The notes under the pieces were generated by a model that was not told the DNA's origin, did no database searches, and saw only the letters and a list, made by a program, of their open reading frames with translations. A DNA stretch of 33,039 nt. Source: Kiritimatiellia bacterium. Its GTDB lineage: Bacteria; Verrucomicrobiota; Kiritimatiellia; RFP12; UBA1067. Positions 15,277-23,000 of this stretch are shown piece by piece; positions within the stretch are counted from its first letter, which is position 1, and each line of letters starts with the position of its first letter. Position numbers and translations under genes: made by a program. Location of the stretch: NCBI GenBank assembly GCA_017962315.1, contig JAGCVN010000147.1, positions 1 through 33,039 of the forward strand, given 5' to 3'.

Positions 15277-15981
15277 ATGAAAGCGTTCACACGGAGAGAG
15301 TTCGCGGCCGCGGCCGCCTTGTCGATCACGGCGATCGCGTCATCTGCGGCCGCCTCAACGAAGGAGAACAAAAAAATGGGTGTAATCACACTAGAGAAAC
15401 TTCCCTACGCCGAAAATGCGCTCGAACCGATCATTTCGGCAAAGACGATCTCGTTCCACTACGGCAAACATCACGCGGGGTATGTCGCGACGTTGAACAA
15501 ACTGATCGCGGGAACGCCCTTCGAGGGGCTTGTGCTTGAAGAAATCGTGAAACGTTCCGAAAAAGAGGGCGTGGCGGCGATTTTCAACAACGCCGCGCAG
15601 GTGTGGAACCACACGTTCTACTGGAAGAGTCTCGCGCCGGAGGGCGGCGGCGGCACACCGGAGGGTGCGTTCGCAGAGGCGGTCGCGCGCGATTTCGGTG
15701 ATTGCGGCGCAGTGGTGAAAGCGCTGGCAGATGCCGCCGTCAAGCGTTTCGGGAGCGGCTGGGCGTGGCTGGTCGCGGAAAGGGGCAAGCTTTCCGTCAT
15801 CTCCACGCCGAACGCCGAGACTCCCCTCACCCGTCCGGGCATCACGCCCCTGCTGACGCTGGACGTCTGGGAGCACGCCTACTACCTGGACTGGCAGAAC
15901 CGCCGTGCCGATTACGCCGCAGCAGCACTCGGACTCGTGAACTGGACCTTCGCGTCCGCCGCGTACAACAAAACCCGCTAG
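15277..15981 (+). CDS. sodB: Iron superoxide dismutase with Tat signal peptide (long form) and internal cytosolic start
   Basis: The 234-residue Fe-type superoxide dismutase converts superoxide to O2 and H2O2. Ligands align with E. coli SodB: His61 (FHYGKHH), His112 (WNHTFYW), Asp196 and His200 (DVWEHAYY). Gln108 in NNAAQVWNH is the residue typical of iron enzymes. Residues 1-33 are an N-terminal extension with a twin-arginine signal ([13 protein letters not shown]), which would export the folded enzyme. Met34 (15376) begins the usual cytosolic SodB sequence ([16 protein letters not shown]) and has its own perfect AAGGAG site. The long start at 15277 has no ribosome site and lies right after the promoter. 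Both forms are therefore plausible: exported from a leaderless start, cytosolic from the internal start. A weak convergent hairpin follows. Confidence 0.88.
   Translation: MKAFTRREFAAAAALSITAIASSAAASTKENKKMGVITLEKLPYAENALEPIISAKTISFHYGKHHAGYVATLNKLIAGTPFEGLVLEEIVKRSEKEGVAAIFNNAAQVWNHTFYWKSLAPEGGGGTPEGAFAEAVARDFGDCGAVVKALADAAVKRFGSGWAWLVAERGKLSVISTPNAETPLTRPGITPLLTLDVWEHAYYLDWQNRRADYAAAALGLVNWTFASAAYNKTR
15361..15378 (+). promoter_or_regulatory. Internal Shine-Dalgarno and alternative start of superoxide dismutase
   Basis: AAGGAG (15361-15366), 9 bases, ATG (15376-15378) lie in frame inside the gene, exactly at the position of the normal cytosolic start of this enzyme family. This is a far better initiation site than the upstream ATG at 15277. 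Confidence 0.6.
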
Positions 15982-16004
15982 CGGTCGCCCGCCACCGCGA
16001 CTAG
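15978..16004. terminator. Weak convergent hairpin
   Basis: GTCGC (15984-15988) pairs with GCGAC (15997-16001), extended by CTA/TAG with a 3-base bulge. It overlaps the stop codons of the convergent superoxide dismutase and serine acetyltransferase genes. There is no T-run. Confidence 0.3.
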
Positions 16005-16915
16005 AACTCCTCCGGGGAGGCGTCGCGACGGCTCTGGATAATCGGTTTCGGTGTCCGGTTGTAGACTTTGGAATGAGGCGGCACGGAATGGATGAGCCAT
16101 ACGTTGCCGCCAATCACGGAGTCATGTCCGATAACCGTCTTGCCGCCGAGAATCGTAGCCCCCGCGTAGATGACCACGTTGTTTTCGACATCGGGATGGC
16201 GCTTGATCCCCTTGATCAAGTTGCCGTCCTCGTCTTTTTCAAACGAGAGCGCGCCGAGCGTCACGCCCTGGTAAAGCTTGACATGCGAACCGATCGAGCA
16301 GGTCTCGCCGATGACGACGCCCGTGCCGTGGTCGATGAAGAAACCGGGGCCGATTTTCGCGCCGGGGTGGATGTCGATACCGGTTTTCGAGTGGGCATAT
16401 TCGCTCACGATGCGTGGAATCAACGGGACACCGCGCAAGTAGAGTTCGTGGGCAATCCGGTGCGCGGTGATCGCGATGATCGCCGGATAACTCATCACGA
16501 CCTCCATCGTGGACCGCGCGGCGGGATCGCCTTCGTAGGCGGCCTGTATGTCCTGCTGGAGGACGTCGCGGATTTCCGGAAGGGCGGCAAGCAGACTCGA
16601 CACGGTCTCTTTCGACACCTCTTCGGCATCCGTGCGTCCCGCATAGCGGTAGGCCCGCGTACACTGGTCGTGCAGGGAGTGCGCCAGTTCGCGGAGGCGC
16701 GAACGGAACCGGGTCATGCAGTCTGTCCCCCGGATCGGACCGAACCCGAAACAGCCGGGATAGAACACCGAAAGGAAGCCCTTGAACACCGCGATCACGG
16801 CCCGTGCGCCAGGAAGATTCACGTCGCGTTCGGTGTTGGCCTCACGCACACAGTGGGCGCAGGGGGAGAGTCGGTCGGCAAGCGGGATGAGATTCTGTTC
16901 GAGCCAGTCTTCCAT
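16001..16915 (-). CDS. cysE: Serine O-acetyltransferase
   Basis: This 304-residue cytosolic enzyme makes O-acetylserine from serine and acetyl-CoA, the first step of cysteine synthesis. The N-terminal helical part (about 1-165) is followed by left-handed beta-helix hexapeptide repeats: [40 protein letters not shown], then [16 protein letters not shown] and [13 protein letters not shown]. The [12 protein letters not shown] segment carries the active-site His and Asp environment of the family. It is longer at the N-terminus than E. coli CysE, like the EpsC-type enzymes. The ATG at 16915 lies 2 bases after the stop of the MetX-MetW gene, with AGGAAGG overlapping that stop, so the two are translationally coupled and serve sulfur amino-acid synthesis together. 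Confidence 0.88.
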   Translation of the reverse strand: MEDWLEQNLIPLADRLSPCAHCVREANTERDVNLPGARAVIAVFKGFLSVFYPGCFGFGPIRGTDCMTRFRSRLRELAHSLHDQCTRAYRYAGRTDAEEVSKETVSSLLAALPEIRDVLQQDIQAAYEGDPAARSTMEVVMSYPAIIAITAHRIAHELYLRGVPLIPRIVSEYAHSKTGIDIHPGAKIGPGFFIDHGTGVVIGETCSIGSHVKLYQGVTLGALSFEKDEDGNLIKGIKRHPDVENNVVIYAGATILGGKTVIGHDSVIGGNVWLIHSVPPHSKVYNRTPKPIIQSRRDASPEEF

Positions 16916-16917
16916 AG

Positions 16918-18749
16918 TCAGCCTTCCTGCTGGCACGCCTCGCGGGTGAGGCGCGCGATGATTCGCGAGGACCCGAGTGTCTTGAATCCGAACAGGCGGA
17001 GGAGGCGTTCGACGACTCCGCGCGAAATCGCGTGAAGCTCCAACACACGGAGGCCCTGGTCGCGGCAAAGGTCGAGGAAATCGCGCAACGTGAAGAGGTG
17101 GATATTCGGCGTGTCGTACCACTCAAAAGGCAGCTGCTTCCCTTTCGGCATCCGGCGTTTGAAGAGCAGGCAGAACGGCACGATCCAGCAACCAAAGTTC
17201 GGGAACGCCACGACAATCTCCCTCGCCACACCCAGGATGCGGGTCATCAGGCGGCGGGGACGGCGGATCGTCTGCAGCGTTTCGCTGAGCAACGCGACAT
17301 CGGCTACTTCCTCCGTCTTCGGGAGCGTGTAGAGTTCGCCGTCAAGGTCGTCCATAATCACGTCGCAGCCGGAGGCGATCGCAGGGATCACCCGCTCCAC
17401 GTCATACTCCACGCCGAACCCGGTACACCCGCGTTTACGAGCGAGGATGTTCAGGAGCGTGCCATATCCGCAACCGAGGTCGATCACGCGGCTCCCCTCC
17501 GGCACAAGCTTCACCACGCGCTCGTAGTGGCGCAACTGCCAGTCGAGGAACGGGCGCCTGCCCTCTTCGTCGTCTGGCTCGATGAACGCACGGATGATGC
17601 GCTTGAGGTCGCAGATGTGCGTCAGAAAGGCATCGTGCCCGGCGGGCGCGTTCAAGTGGCAGTAGGAGACGCGCTTGCGGTCCTGCACCAACGCCCTGAC
17701 GATCTCCTGCGCCTGATCCGCGTTAAACAGCCAGTCGCCGCTAAGCGAGACGATCAAGACCCGCGCGGCGAGGGGGGCAAACGCCTTTTTGAGGCCGCCG
17801 TACTTTTCGTCGGCGTCGAACTCGTCCATCGCCAGCGAGATATGCAGATAGGAATTCGCGTCAAACCGCTGGACAAACTTCTCGCCCTGGTACTTGAGGT
17901 AGCTTTCAATCTGGAAGAAGGTCGCGAAATTCCGTTCCATCTTCTTCTTAAAATCGGGGGCGTCCGCCGCCTTCTGCAACCACTCGGGACGTTTCTCGCG
18001 CCCGAACTTGTCCTCCATCAGCTCCTGTGAAAGATAGGTGATGTGGGCGATTTTGCGCGCGCTGGAAAGTCCGGCGTCTGGCTGGTCCGCCTGTCCGTAG
18101 TAGTCGCCGCTGTTCCATTTCGGATCTTTGACGATGGAGTTGCGCCCCACGATATCGAAGGCGAGGGCCTGGGTCGTGAGGCACGCGGCAGAGGCGATCA
18201 CCATCGCCTTATCCGCCTCGTCCGGATGGCGGATCAGCCAGTCCAGCACCTGCATTCCGCCGAAACTGCCGCCCACAAGGACGGCGAGATGGCCGATGCC
18301 GAGCTGTTTGAGCAGCAACCGGTGGACCTCCACCATGTCGGAGACCGTGATCTTCGGGAAACGGGAACCGTAGGGACGCCCTGTCTGCGGATCGATCGAC
18401 TTTGGACCGGTCGTTCCCTGGCAGCCGCCGAGGATGTTCGCGCAGACCACCCGATAACGATCGGTGTCGATCCCCTTCCCGGGACCGACCATGCCCTCCC
18501 ACCAGCCGCTCGGTTCCGTCTCACCCTGCCGGATCCCCGCGACATGCGCGTCGCCGGTGAGCGCATGGCAGACGAACACCACATTGGACTGGTCGGGCGT
18601 CTCACGCCCGCAACATTCGTAAGCAACCTCGATCTCGGGAAGGACGCCGCCTTCTCCAGGCGGAAACCACCCTTCGGCAGATCCAGCTTCACGTGCCGGG
18701 TCTCCACGACCCCCACGCACGACTCGACTTGTTTCGTATCCTTGGCCAT
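16918..18749 (-). CDS. metX: MetX-MetW fusion: homoserine O-acetyltransferase with methyltransferase-like domain (frame break near residue 33)
   Basis: The N-terminal alpha/beta-hydrolase domain acylates homoserine for methionine synthesis: [13 protein letters not shown], nucleophile in [13 protein letters not shown], acid in [11 protein letters not shown], base in [10 protein letters not shown]. The C-terminal ~205 residues are MetW, a class I methyltransferase-like fold ([38 protein letters not shown]). MetW is usually a separate gene beside metX and is needed for its activity in some bacteria. The true N-terminus ([10 protein letters not shown], from ATG 18749, ending LPKGGFRLE) is in another frame; it joins the main frame near 18651-18656, where one base appears missing. 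No start with a ribosome site exists in the main frame. It is either a base-calling indel or a recent mutation, since the rest is intact. Confidence 0.85.
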
Positions 18750-18818
18750 TTCTCCTTGCTTCCTCGTCCCGGACCGCAGACGTCCCGCGTCCACCCCTCC
18801 GTTCAAAAGAGAGCGGTT

Positions 18819-18827
18819 AGTTTATCA
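18819..18827 (-). promoter_or_regulatory. Extended -10 of the metX-cysE unit
   Basis: The minus strand reads TGA-TAAACT; predicted start near 18812, leader of about 62 bases to ATG 18749. The -35 is poor (TTCGCC at 18 bases). It is back to back with the lipoprotein promoter. Confidence 0.4.
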
Positions 18828-18862
18828 CAGAATCCCGAAACAGGCGAACGAAAAATATCTCC

Positions 18863-18891
18863 TTGAAATCCGGCGTCGGTGCGGCTATACT
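18863..18891 (+). promoter_or_regulatory. Promoter of the TPR lipoprotein-cvpA-sigma operon
   Basis: TTGAAA (18863-18868), exactly 17 bases, TATACT (18886-18891). This is one of the strongest classical promoters in the window; predicted start near 18898, leader of about 68 bases. Confidence 0.6.
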
Positions 18892-18965
18892 GATGCGCAA
18901 CGGATCGTGCCGAAGGCCGGAACACGGAAAGGCCGGGCAAGGTTCGCCACAGGGAAAGGTCTCGC

Positions 18966-20120
18966 ATGATCTCCAGAATCCTTTTGTTTTCCGCGATCGT
19001 CTCGTTTCTTTTCGTATCCGGTTGCAGACCGGGCGACTCCGCGAAGCGGAAGTTCGCCGCCGGTTTTTCCGCCTACCGCGACGGCAACTACGCCGCCGCG
19101 GCCGCCGCGTTCAGCGAGGCGGCAAACACGCAGCACGCCCCGGTCGAAACGTTGTACCTGCTGGGCGTGTCGCGCCTCCGTCAGGGGGAGCTGGACGCGG
19201 CGAGCGCCGCGTTCCACGAAGCCCTCAAGAGCCGCCCCGGCCACGGCGAGTCATTGGCCGGACTTGGCGAAATCGCCTATCACCATCAACAGTTCGACGA
19301 CGCGCTCCGATATTACGGACAGGCCCTCAGGGCGAAACTTTCCACCGAAGAAGCCCGTGCCGCCGTGCTCAACGGGATTGCCCTGGTCTATTCCATGCAG
19401 AAAAATCCGCCGCTCTGCCGACTGCACCTGCTTCAGGCGCAACACACCGCGCCCAAGTACGCGCCCACCTACTACAACCTCGGAGCCTTCTACCGCGACA
19501 CCTACAAACTTTATGAAGAGGCGAAAGACCAGTTCAGCCTCTTCCTTACCCTCGCAGAGAAGAAGGATCCGAAAGCCGAAGCCGCGAAAAAGAATATCAC
19601 CAGGCTCGACGCCGTGATCCGACGGAACGCGCCCAAACCGCCGGAGCAACCGGTCAACAACGAGGCGTTCAACAAGCTGCTCGAAGCGGGAAGCGAAGCC
19701 CAGGCCAGGCACGATTACGCCCGCGCGATCTATTCCTTCCAAGAAGCGATCAAAAAAGACCCGCGTTCGTTCACCGCGCAGTGGGGGTTGGCGATGGCCT
19801 GCAAGAACAGGGGCAAGAACATCGAGGCACTCGAAGCGTTCCGCGCGGCGGCCCGGTTGAATCCCACGCACCAGGCGTGCTACGCCAATGCGGCAACGCT
19901 CGCCTTCCTGCTGAAGAAGTACGATGTCGTCGAAAACGTCCTGGACACCGCCCTCGCACGCAGCCCGTTCAACGCCGCGACGATGAAACAGACCGCGCTA
20001 CTGTATTCCTATCAAGGACGGAAAGCGGAATGTGTCGCCTACGGGAAGTTTTACCTCTCGCTGTTGAAGAAGGACGCGGGCGACACCACGTTCGAGAAAT
20101 GGCTGGAGAAGAATTTGTAG
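18966..20120 (+). CDS. TPR-repeat lipoprotein
   Basis: The 384-residue protein has a lipoprotein signal (ISRILLFSAIVSFLFVSGC, with lipobox VSGC and Cys20 as the lipidated residue), so it is anchored in a membrane on the outer side of the cytoplasmic membrane. It is followed by repeated TPR helices: GFSAYRDGNYAAAAAAFSEA (about 33-52), GEIAYHHQQFDDALRYYGQA, YYNLGAFYRDTYKLYEEAKD, a middle linker rich in Lys, Ala and Pro (about 205-225), then HDYARAIYSFQEAIKKDPRS and two more repeats. TPRs mediate protein contacts; a role in envelope assembly or in signalling to the downstream sigma/anti-sigma pair is possible but not shown. GGAAAGG precedes the ATG by about 7 bases. It is the first gene of a four-gene operon. 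Confidence 0.8.
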   Translation: MISRILLFSAIVSFLFVSGCRPGDSAKRKFAAGFSAYRDGNYAAAAAAFSEAANTQHAPVETLYLLGVSRLRQGELDAASAAFHEALKSRPGHGESLAGLGEIAYHHQQFDDALRYYGQALRAKLSTEEARAAVLNGIALVYSMQKNPPLCRLHLLQAQHTAPKYAPTYYNLGAFYRDTYKLYEEAKDQFSLFLTLAEKKDPKAEAAKKNITRLDAVIRRNAPKPPEQPVNNEAFNKLLEAGSEAQARHDYARAIYSFQEAIKKDPRSFTAQWGLAMACKNRGKNIEALEAFRAAARLNPTHQACYANAATLAFLLKKYDVVENVLDTALARSPFNAATMKQTALLYSYQGRKAECVAYGKFYLSLLKKDAGDTTFEKWLEKNL

Positions 20121-20133
20121 GAGGAAGCAGACG

Positions 20134-20676
20134 ATGGAAGATTTTTTCGCATCCCTGTCCGGTTTGGACTATGTGGTACTGGGGGTCGTCGTCCTGCTGG
20201 TGATCCTCGGCTTCCGGCGCGGGTTCTCCGGTGAACTCGGACGCCTCGTCGGTGTCCTGGCCGCCGCCGCGACCTTGTTTTTCGGGTACAACCCCGTCAT
20301 GGACTGGGTGAACGGACTGCAGCTTTTCAAAAGTTCGCCGCTCGCCACAAAGCTATTGGTTTTGATCTGTCTGCTCGTGCTCTGCATCTCCGTCTGGCTG
20401 CTGGTAAAGAAACTGCTCGCCGACGCCGTGAAGACGGTTCTCAAACAGCCGTTTGACGCAATCCTAGGCGGTTTTATCGGCGGGGTGAAAGCGGTACTCG
20501 CCCTTTCCCTGATTTGCACCTTCGGCGTCCTCTCGCCGAACACCGCCTTCACCTCCAAACTTCAAGAAGGGTCTTCCTTCGTCATGCGTCTGGCAGAACT
20601 CATCAAACCCTGGCTCCCTCTCGCAGAGGCCGTCCAGCAGAACAACGCCCCCACCCCGAATGACCCCGCTCCCTGA
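20134..20676 (+). CDS. cvpA: CvpA family membrane protein
   Basis: This 180-residue integral membrane protein has four hydrophobic segments: LDYVVLGVVVLLVILGFRRG (about 11-30), LGRLVGVLAAAATLFFGYN, LLVLICLLVLCISVWLLVKK and a last one around GGFIGGVKAVLALSLICTFG. The pattern RRGFSGELGRLVGVLAA after the first segment and the FDAILGGFIGGVKA stretch are typical of CvpA (colicin V production family), which is linked to envelope stress tolerance and peptidoglycan-related functions. The cytosolic tail is short and Pro-rich. AGGAGG precedes the ATG by 8 bases, and only 13 bases separate it from the lipoprotein gene. Its 3' end overlaps the sigma factor gene by 17 bases. Confidence 0.85.
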   Translation: MEDFFASLSGLDYVVLGVVVLLVILGFRRGFSGELGRLVGVLAAAATLFFGYNPVMDWVNGLQLFKSSPLATKLLVLICLLVLCISVWLLVKKLLADAVKTVLKQPFDAILGGFIGGVKAVLALSLICTFGVLSPNTAFTSKLQEGSSFVMRLAELIKPWLPLAEAVQQNNAPTPNDPAP

Positions 20677-21238
20677 ACAAGACGAAGACCTCATGCGGCT
20701 TGTCCGTGAAACGGACTCCCACGCCGCCTTTGAAACGCTCGTCAGGCGGCACACGCAAAATCTTTTGAACTATTTCACGCGGTGCGGCGTTCAACAAGAT
20801 GTGGAGGATTTGGCGCAGAAGGTTTTTCTCCGGCTTTACCGCTACCGCGAAAAGTACCAGGCCAAGGCGAAGTTCACCACGTTCCTGTACCTAATGGCGC
20901 GGCAGGTCTGGATCGACGACCTCAGGCGCCGTTCGCGGCGTGAACAGGAGTTCACCGAGACGCAGGACGAGGGGCGTAACATCGCCGACGACCGTCCGGT
21001 GAGCGATACCGGACACATCGACAACCGGACGGACATCCGGCGCGCGCTCGATGCCTTGCCCGACGCCATGCGGCAGGTCGTGGTACTGGGAGCTTTCGAG
21101 GAACGCCCCTATGCCGAAATCGCAGAGATCCTGGGCATCCCGGAGGGAACGGTAAAGTCGCGGATGTTCAACGCGCTCGCGAAGATGAAAGTATTTTTGA
21201 CGGACGACGAATCATCCGCAGGGAAACGGAAGGAGTAA
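20660..21238 (+). CDS. ECF-type RNA polymerase sigma factor
   Basis: The 192-residue sigma-70 family protein has regions 2 and 4 only. Region 2 shows AFETLVRRHTQNLLNYFTR, DVEDLAQKVFLRLYRYREKY and FTTFLYLMARQVWIDDLRRR (about residues 23-95). Region 4 is ALDALPDAMRQVVVLGAFEE, followed by the helix-turn-helix PYAEIAEILGIPEGTVKSRM (about residues 152-171). It would redirect transcription in response to a signal passed by the anti-sigma-like protein encoded 3 bases downstream. The ATG at 20660 overlaps cvpA and has no clear Shine-Dalgarno, so translation probably depends on coupling; a later ATG at residue 12 is an alternative. The target promoters cannot be named from this sequence. Confidence 0.9.
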   Translation: MTPLPEQDEDLMRLVRETDSHAAFETLVRRHTQNLLNYFTRCGVQQDVEDLAQKVFLRLYRYREKYQAKAKFTTFLYLMARQVWIDDLRRRSRREQEFTETQDEGRNIADDRPVSDTGHIDNRTDIRRALDALPDAMRQVVVLGAFEERPYAEIAEILGIPEGTVKSRMFNALAKMKVFLTDDESSAGKRKE

Positions 21239-21241
21239 GGA

Positions 21242-22369
21242 ATGACACTGACGGAACACTTATCGGAATTGGGATCGATTGAACGCAAGGCGTTCGGCGG
21301 AATCGTCGCGGGCCTTCGCAGCCTCCCCGTCCCAGCACCCTCGGAAGGTTTTTTCGACCGCGTCATGGATGCGGTGAAAACGGAAGGCGACGCCGGCCGG
21401 CGCGCGCCCCGCGACGATTCCGCGTTCCGTCGCCGCCCCCCCGTCTTCTGGCGGAGTCTCGGCGCGGCCGCCGCCCTCGCGCTCTGCTTCTGCCTCGCGG
21501 CGCTCTTCAGCCGGCGCGGCGTCCAGCCGCCCGCGAACGACGGTGCCTTGGCGTGGCTCCGTTCGACGCAAGAACGCGACGGTTCCTGGCTGCCCTCCCG
21601 GCACGGCGGGGATAACGCCTACCGTCCCGCCCTGACCGCGCTGGCCGCCCTCTCCCTGGAGGAGTCTGGCGGCTACGCCCGTTCCGTCGATTCCGCCTGT
21701 CGCGCCCTTGCCGCGATGCAGACGGCGGACGGCACGTTCGGCGGACGCGACCGGGTACAGGCGTACAACACCGCCGTCTCCGCCTACGCGCTCGCGGTAC
21801 TCGCCCCCGTCCACAACGGCACACGAGATGCGCTCTCCCGCGCCGTCCGCGCACTGGCGGACACGCAGTCGCCCACCGGCGGCTGGGACTACGGAGGCGG
21901 CAAAGACGGTAACTCCGCGTTGACCGCGTGGGGCATCCGAGCCCTCGCGGAAGCCGAACGGCAGGGCATCGCGGAAGCCCGCGTGCCGTTGCGCCGCGCC
22001 TTGCGCTGGATGCGCGACCTCACCCGTGAAACGGGGGCTATCGCCTATCATCGCGGTTGCGCCCCCTCCGCGTCGGAAAGCCTGCGCGCCCTTGCCGCCC
22101 ACGCCTTGATGACGGCTGGCGACCGTTTCGACGGACTTCCCGAACTGGGCAAACATCTGGCCGCGGGATTGCAAGCCTCCACGCCGCAAACCGTTGACGG
22201 CTACCGCGACTATGCGAAAGTGTTGGCATTCAACGCGGCGGGCGACCACGCGAAGGCGGAATCCGTCCTCGCCGACTGGCGTCCGGACGCAGTTCACGAC
22301 GCCTGGGGGGCGATCGGCGGCCGTGTCTACACCGAGACCTTGCGCTTCTTGGCACCCCGTCGCAACTAA
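21242..22369 (+). CDS. Membrane anti-sigma-like protein with squalene-cyclase/prenyltransferase-like outer domain
   Basis: The 375-residue protein has a cytosolic N-terminus of about 70 residues with an anti-sigma-like pattern (PSEGFFDRVMDAVKTE). It has one membrane span (about 72-92, SLGAAAALALCFCLAALF) and an outer domain of four QW-like repeats: AWLRSTQERDGSW, RALAAMQTADGTFGG, RALADTQSPTGGWDYGGG and RWMRDLTRETGAIAY, each followed by an Ala-rich helix. This is the alpha/alpha toroid of squalene-hopene cyclase and prenyltransferase-like proteins. There is no DxDD catalytic motif, so an enzyme role is unlikely; the domain more plausibly binds a ligand or partner to control the sigma factor encoded just upstream (3-base gap, GGAG site). 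The anti-sigma function is inference from position and topology. It converges with the thiamine gene, with one base between stops. Confidence 0.72.
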   Translation: MTLTEHLSELGSIERKAFGGIVAGLRSLPVPAPSEGFFDRVMDAVKTEGDAGRRAPRDDSAFRRRPPVFWRSLGAAAALALCFCLAALFSRRGVQPPANDGALAWLRSTQERDGSWLPSRHGGDNAYRPALTALAALSLEESGGYARSVDSACRALAAMQTADGTFGGRDRVQAYNTAVSAYALAVLAPVHNGTRDALSRAVRALADTQSPTGGWDYGGGKDGNSALTAWGIRALAEAERQGIAEARVPLRRALRWMRDLTRETGAIAYHRGCAPSASESLRALAAHALMTAGDRFDGLPELGKHLAAGLQASTPQTVDGYRDYAKVLAFNAAGDHAKAESVLADWRPDAVHDAWGAIGGRVYTETLRFLAPRRN

Positions 22370-22370
22370 A

Positions 22371-23000
22371 TCAACCGTACGCCTGAAACACAAGCAGCGG
22401 ACCTCCGACGAACGTCAACTTGAATTCATGTCCCGACGCTTCGTTCAGAGCCGCCTGCCACCAGCGCGTGAAAGGGACTTGGTCGAGCGGGTAGACAAGT
22501 CCCTCTCCGTAGAGGCGGATGCCGGGTTCAAACGAGAAAATCGAGACCTGCTGTCCCGGATACGAGGCGAAGACGGTCGAACGAAGACACGGCGTGAACA
22601 AACCGGTATCGGTGTACAGGCGGACTTCGGCGGACGACGCGAAATCGGCGAGCAGACTGAGATTCGCCAGCGTGTGGTCTTCCCGCCCCCCCGTCGCCCC
22701 AACGATGTGCAAACGCCTCCATCCGTGCGAACAGGCGAAACGGAACGCCTTGGAGAGATCGTTCGTCTCCTGTTCGTCCACATGGACGAGTTTCCCGGCG
22801 AAACGTCCGCGCCCCTCCTCGCTGAGACTGTCGAGGTCGCCGATGACCCGCCACGGTTCAAGGCCGTGTTCGACAAGACGGTCGGCCGCGCCGTCGCAAC
22901 AGAGAATCCGCCCCGCCGACTGCAGGAGCGAGAGCGGGACGGGATGTTCCGGGAACGGTCCATTCGCCAGGATCACCGTTTCTATCCGATCCGCTTTCAT
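22371..23000 (-). CDS. thiN: Thiamine diphosphokinase
   Basis: The 209-residue enzyme transfers pyrophosphate from ATP to thiamine, making the cofactor thiamine diphosphate. Family motifs are all present: ILANGPFP at the N-terminus, CCDGAADRL (about 32-40), VIGDLDSLS (about 52-60), DEQETNDLSKAFRFA and GATGGREDHTLANLSLL (about 100-116). The C-terminal half is the beta-barrel thiamine-binding domain. The ATG at 23000 overlaps the TGA of the preceding membrane glycosyltransferase gene (ATGA), so the two are translationally coupled although functionally unrelated. No thiamine riboswitch is visible upstream of this unit. Confidence 0.9.
   Translation of the reverse strand: MKADRIETVILANGPFPEHPVPLSLLQSAGRILCCDGAADRLVEHGLEPWRVIGDLDSLSEEGRGRFAGKLVHVDEQETNDLSKAFRFACSHGWRRLHIVGATGGREDHTLANLSLLADFASSAEVRLYTDTGLFTPCLRSTVFASYPGQQVSIFSFEPGIRLYGEGLVYPLDQVPFTRWWQAALNEASGHEFKLTFVGGPLLVFQAYG

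Noticed and set aside
18720..18722. ATG at 18720 as the start of metX
   Set aside because: It has no ribosome site and the residues before [10 protein letters not shown] are unlike the family; the true N-terminal signature lies in the frame from ATG 18749.
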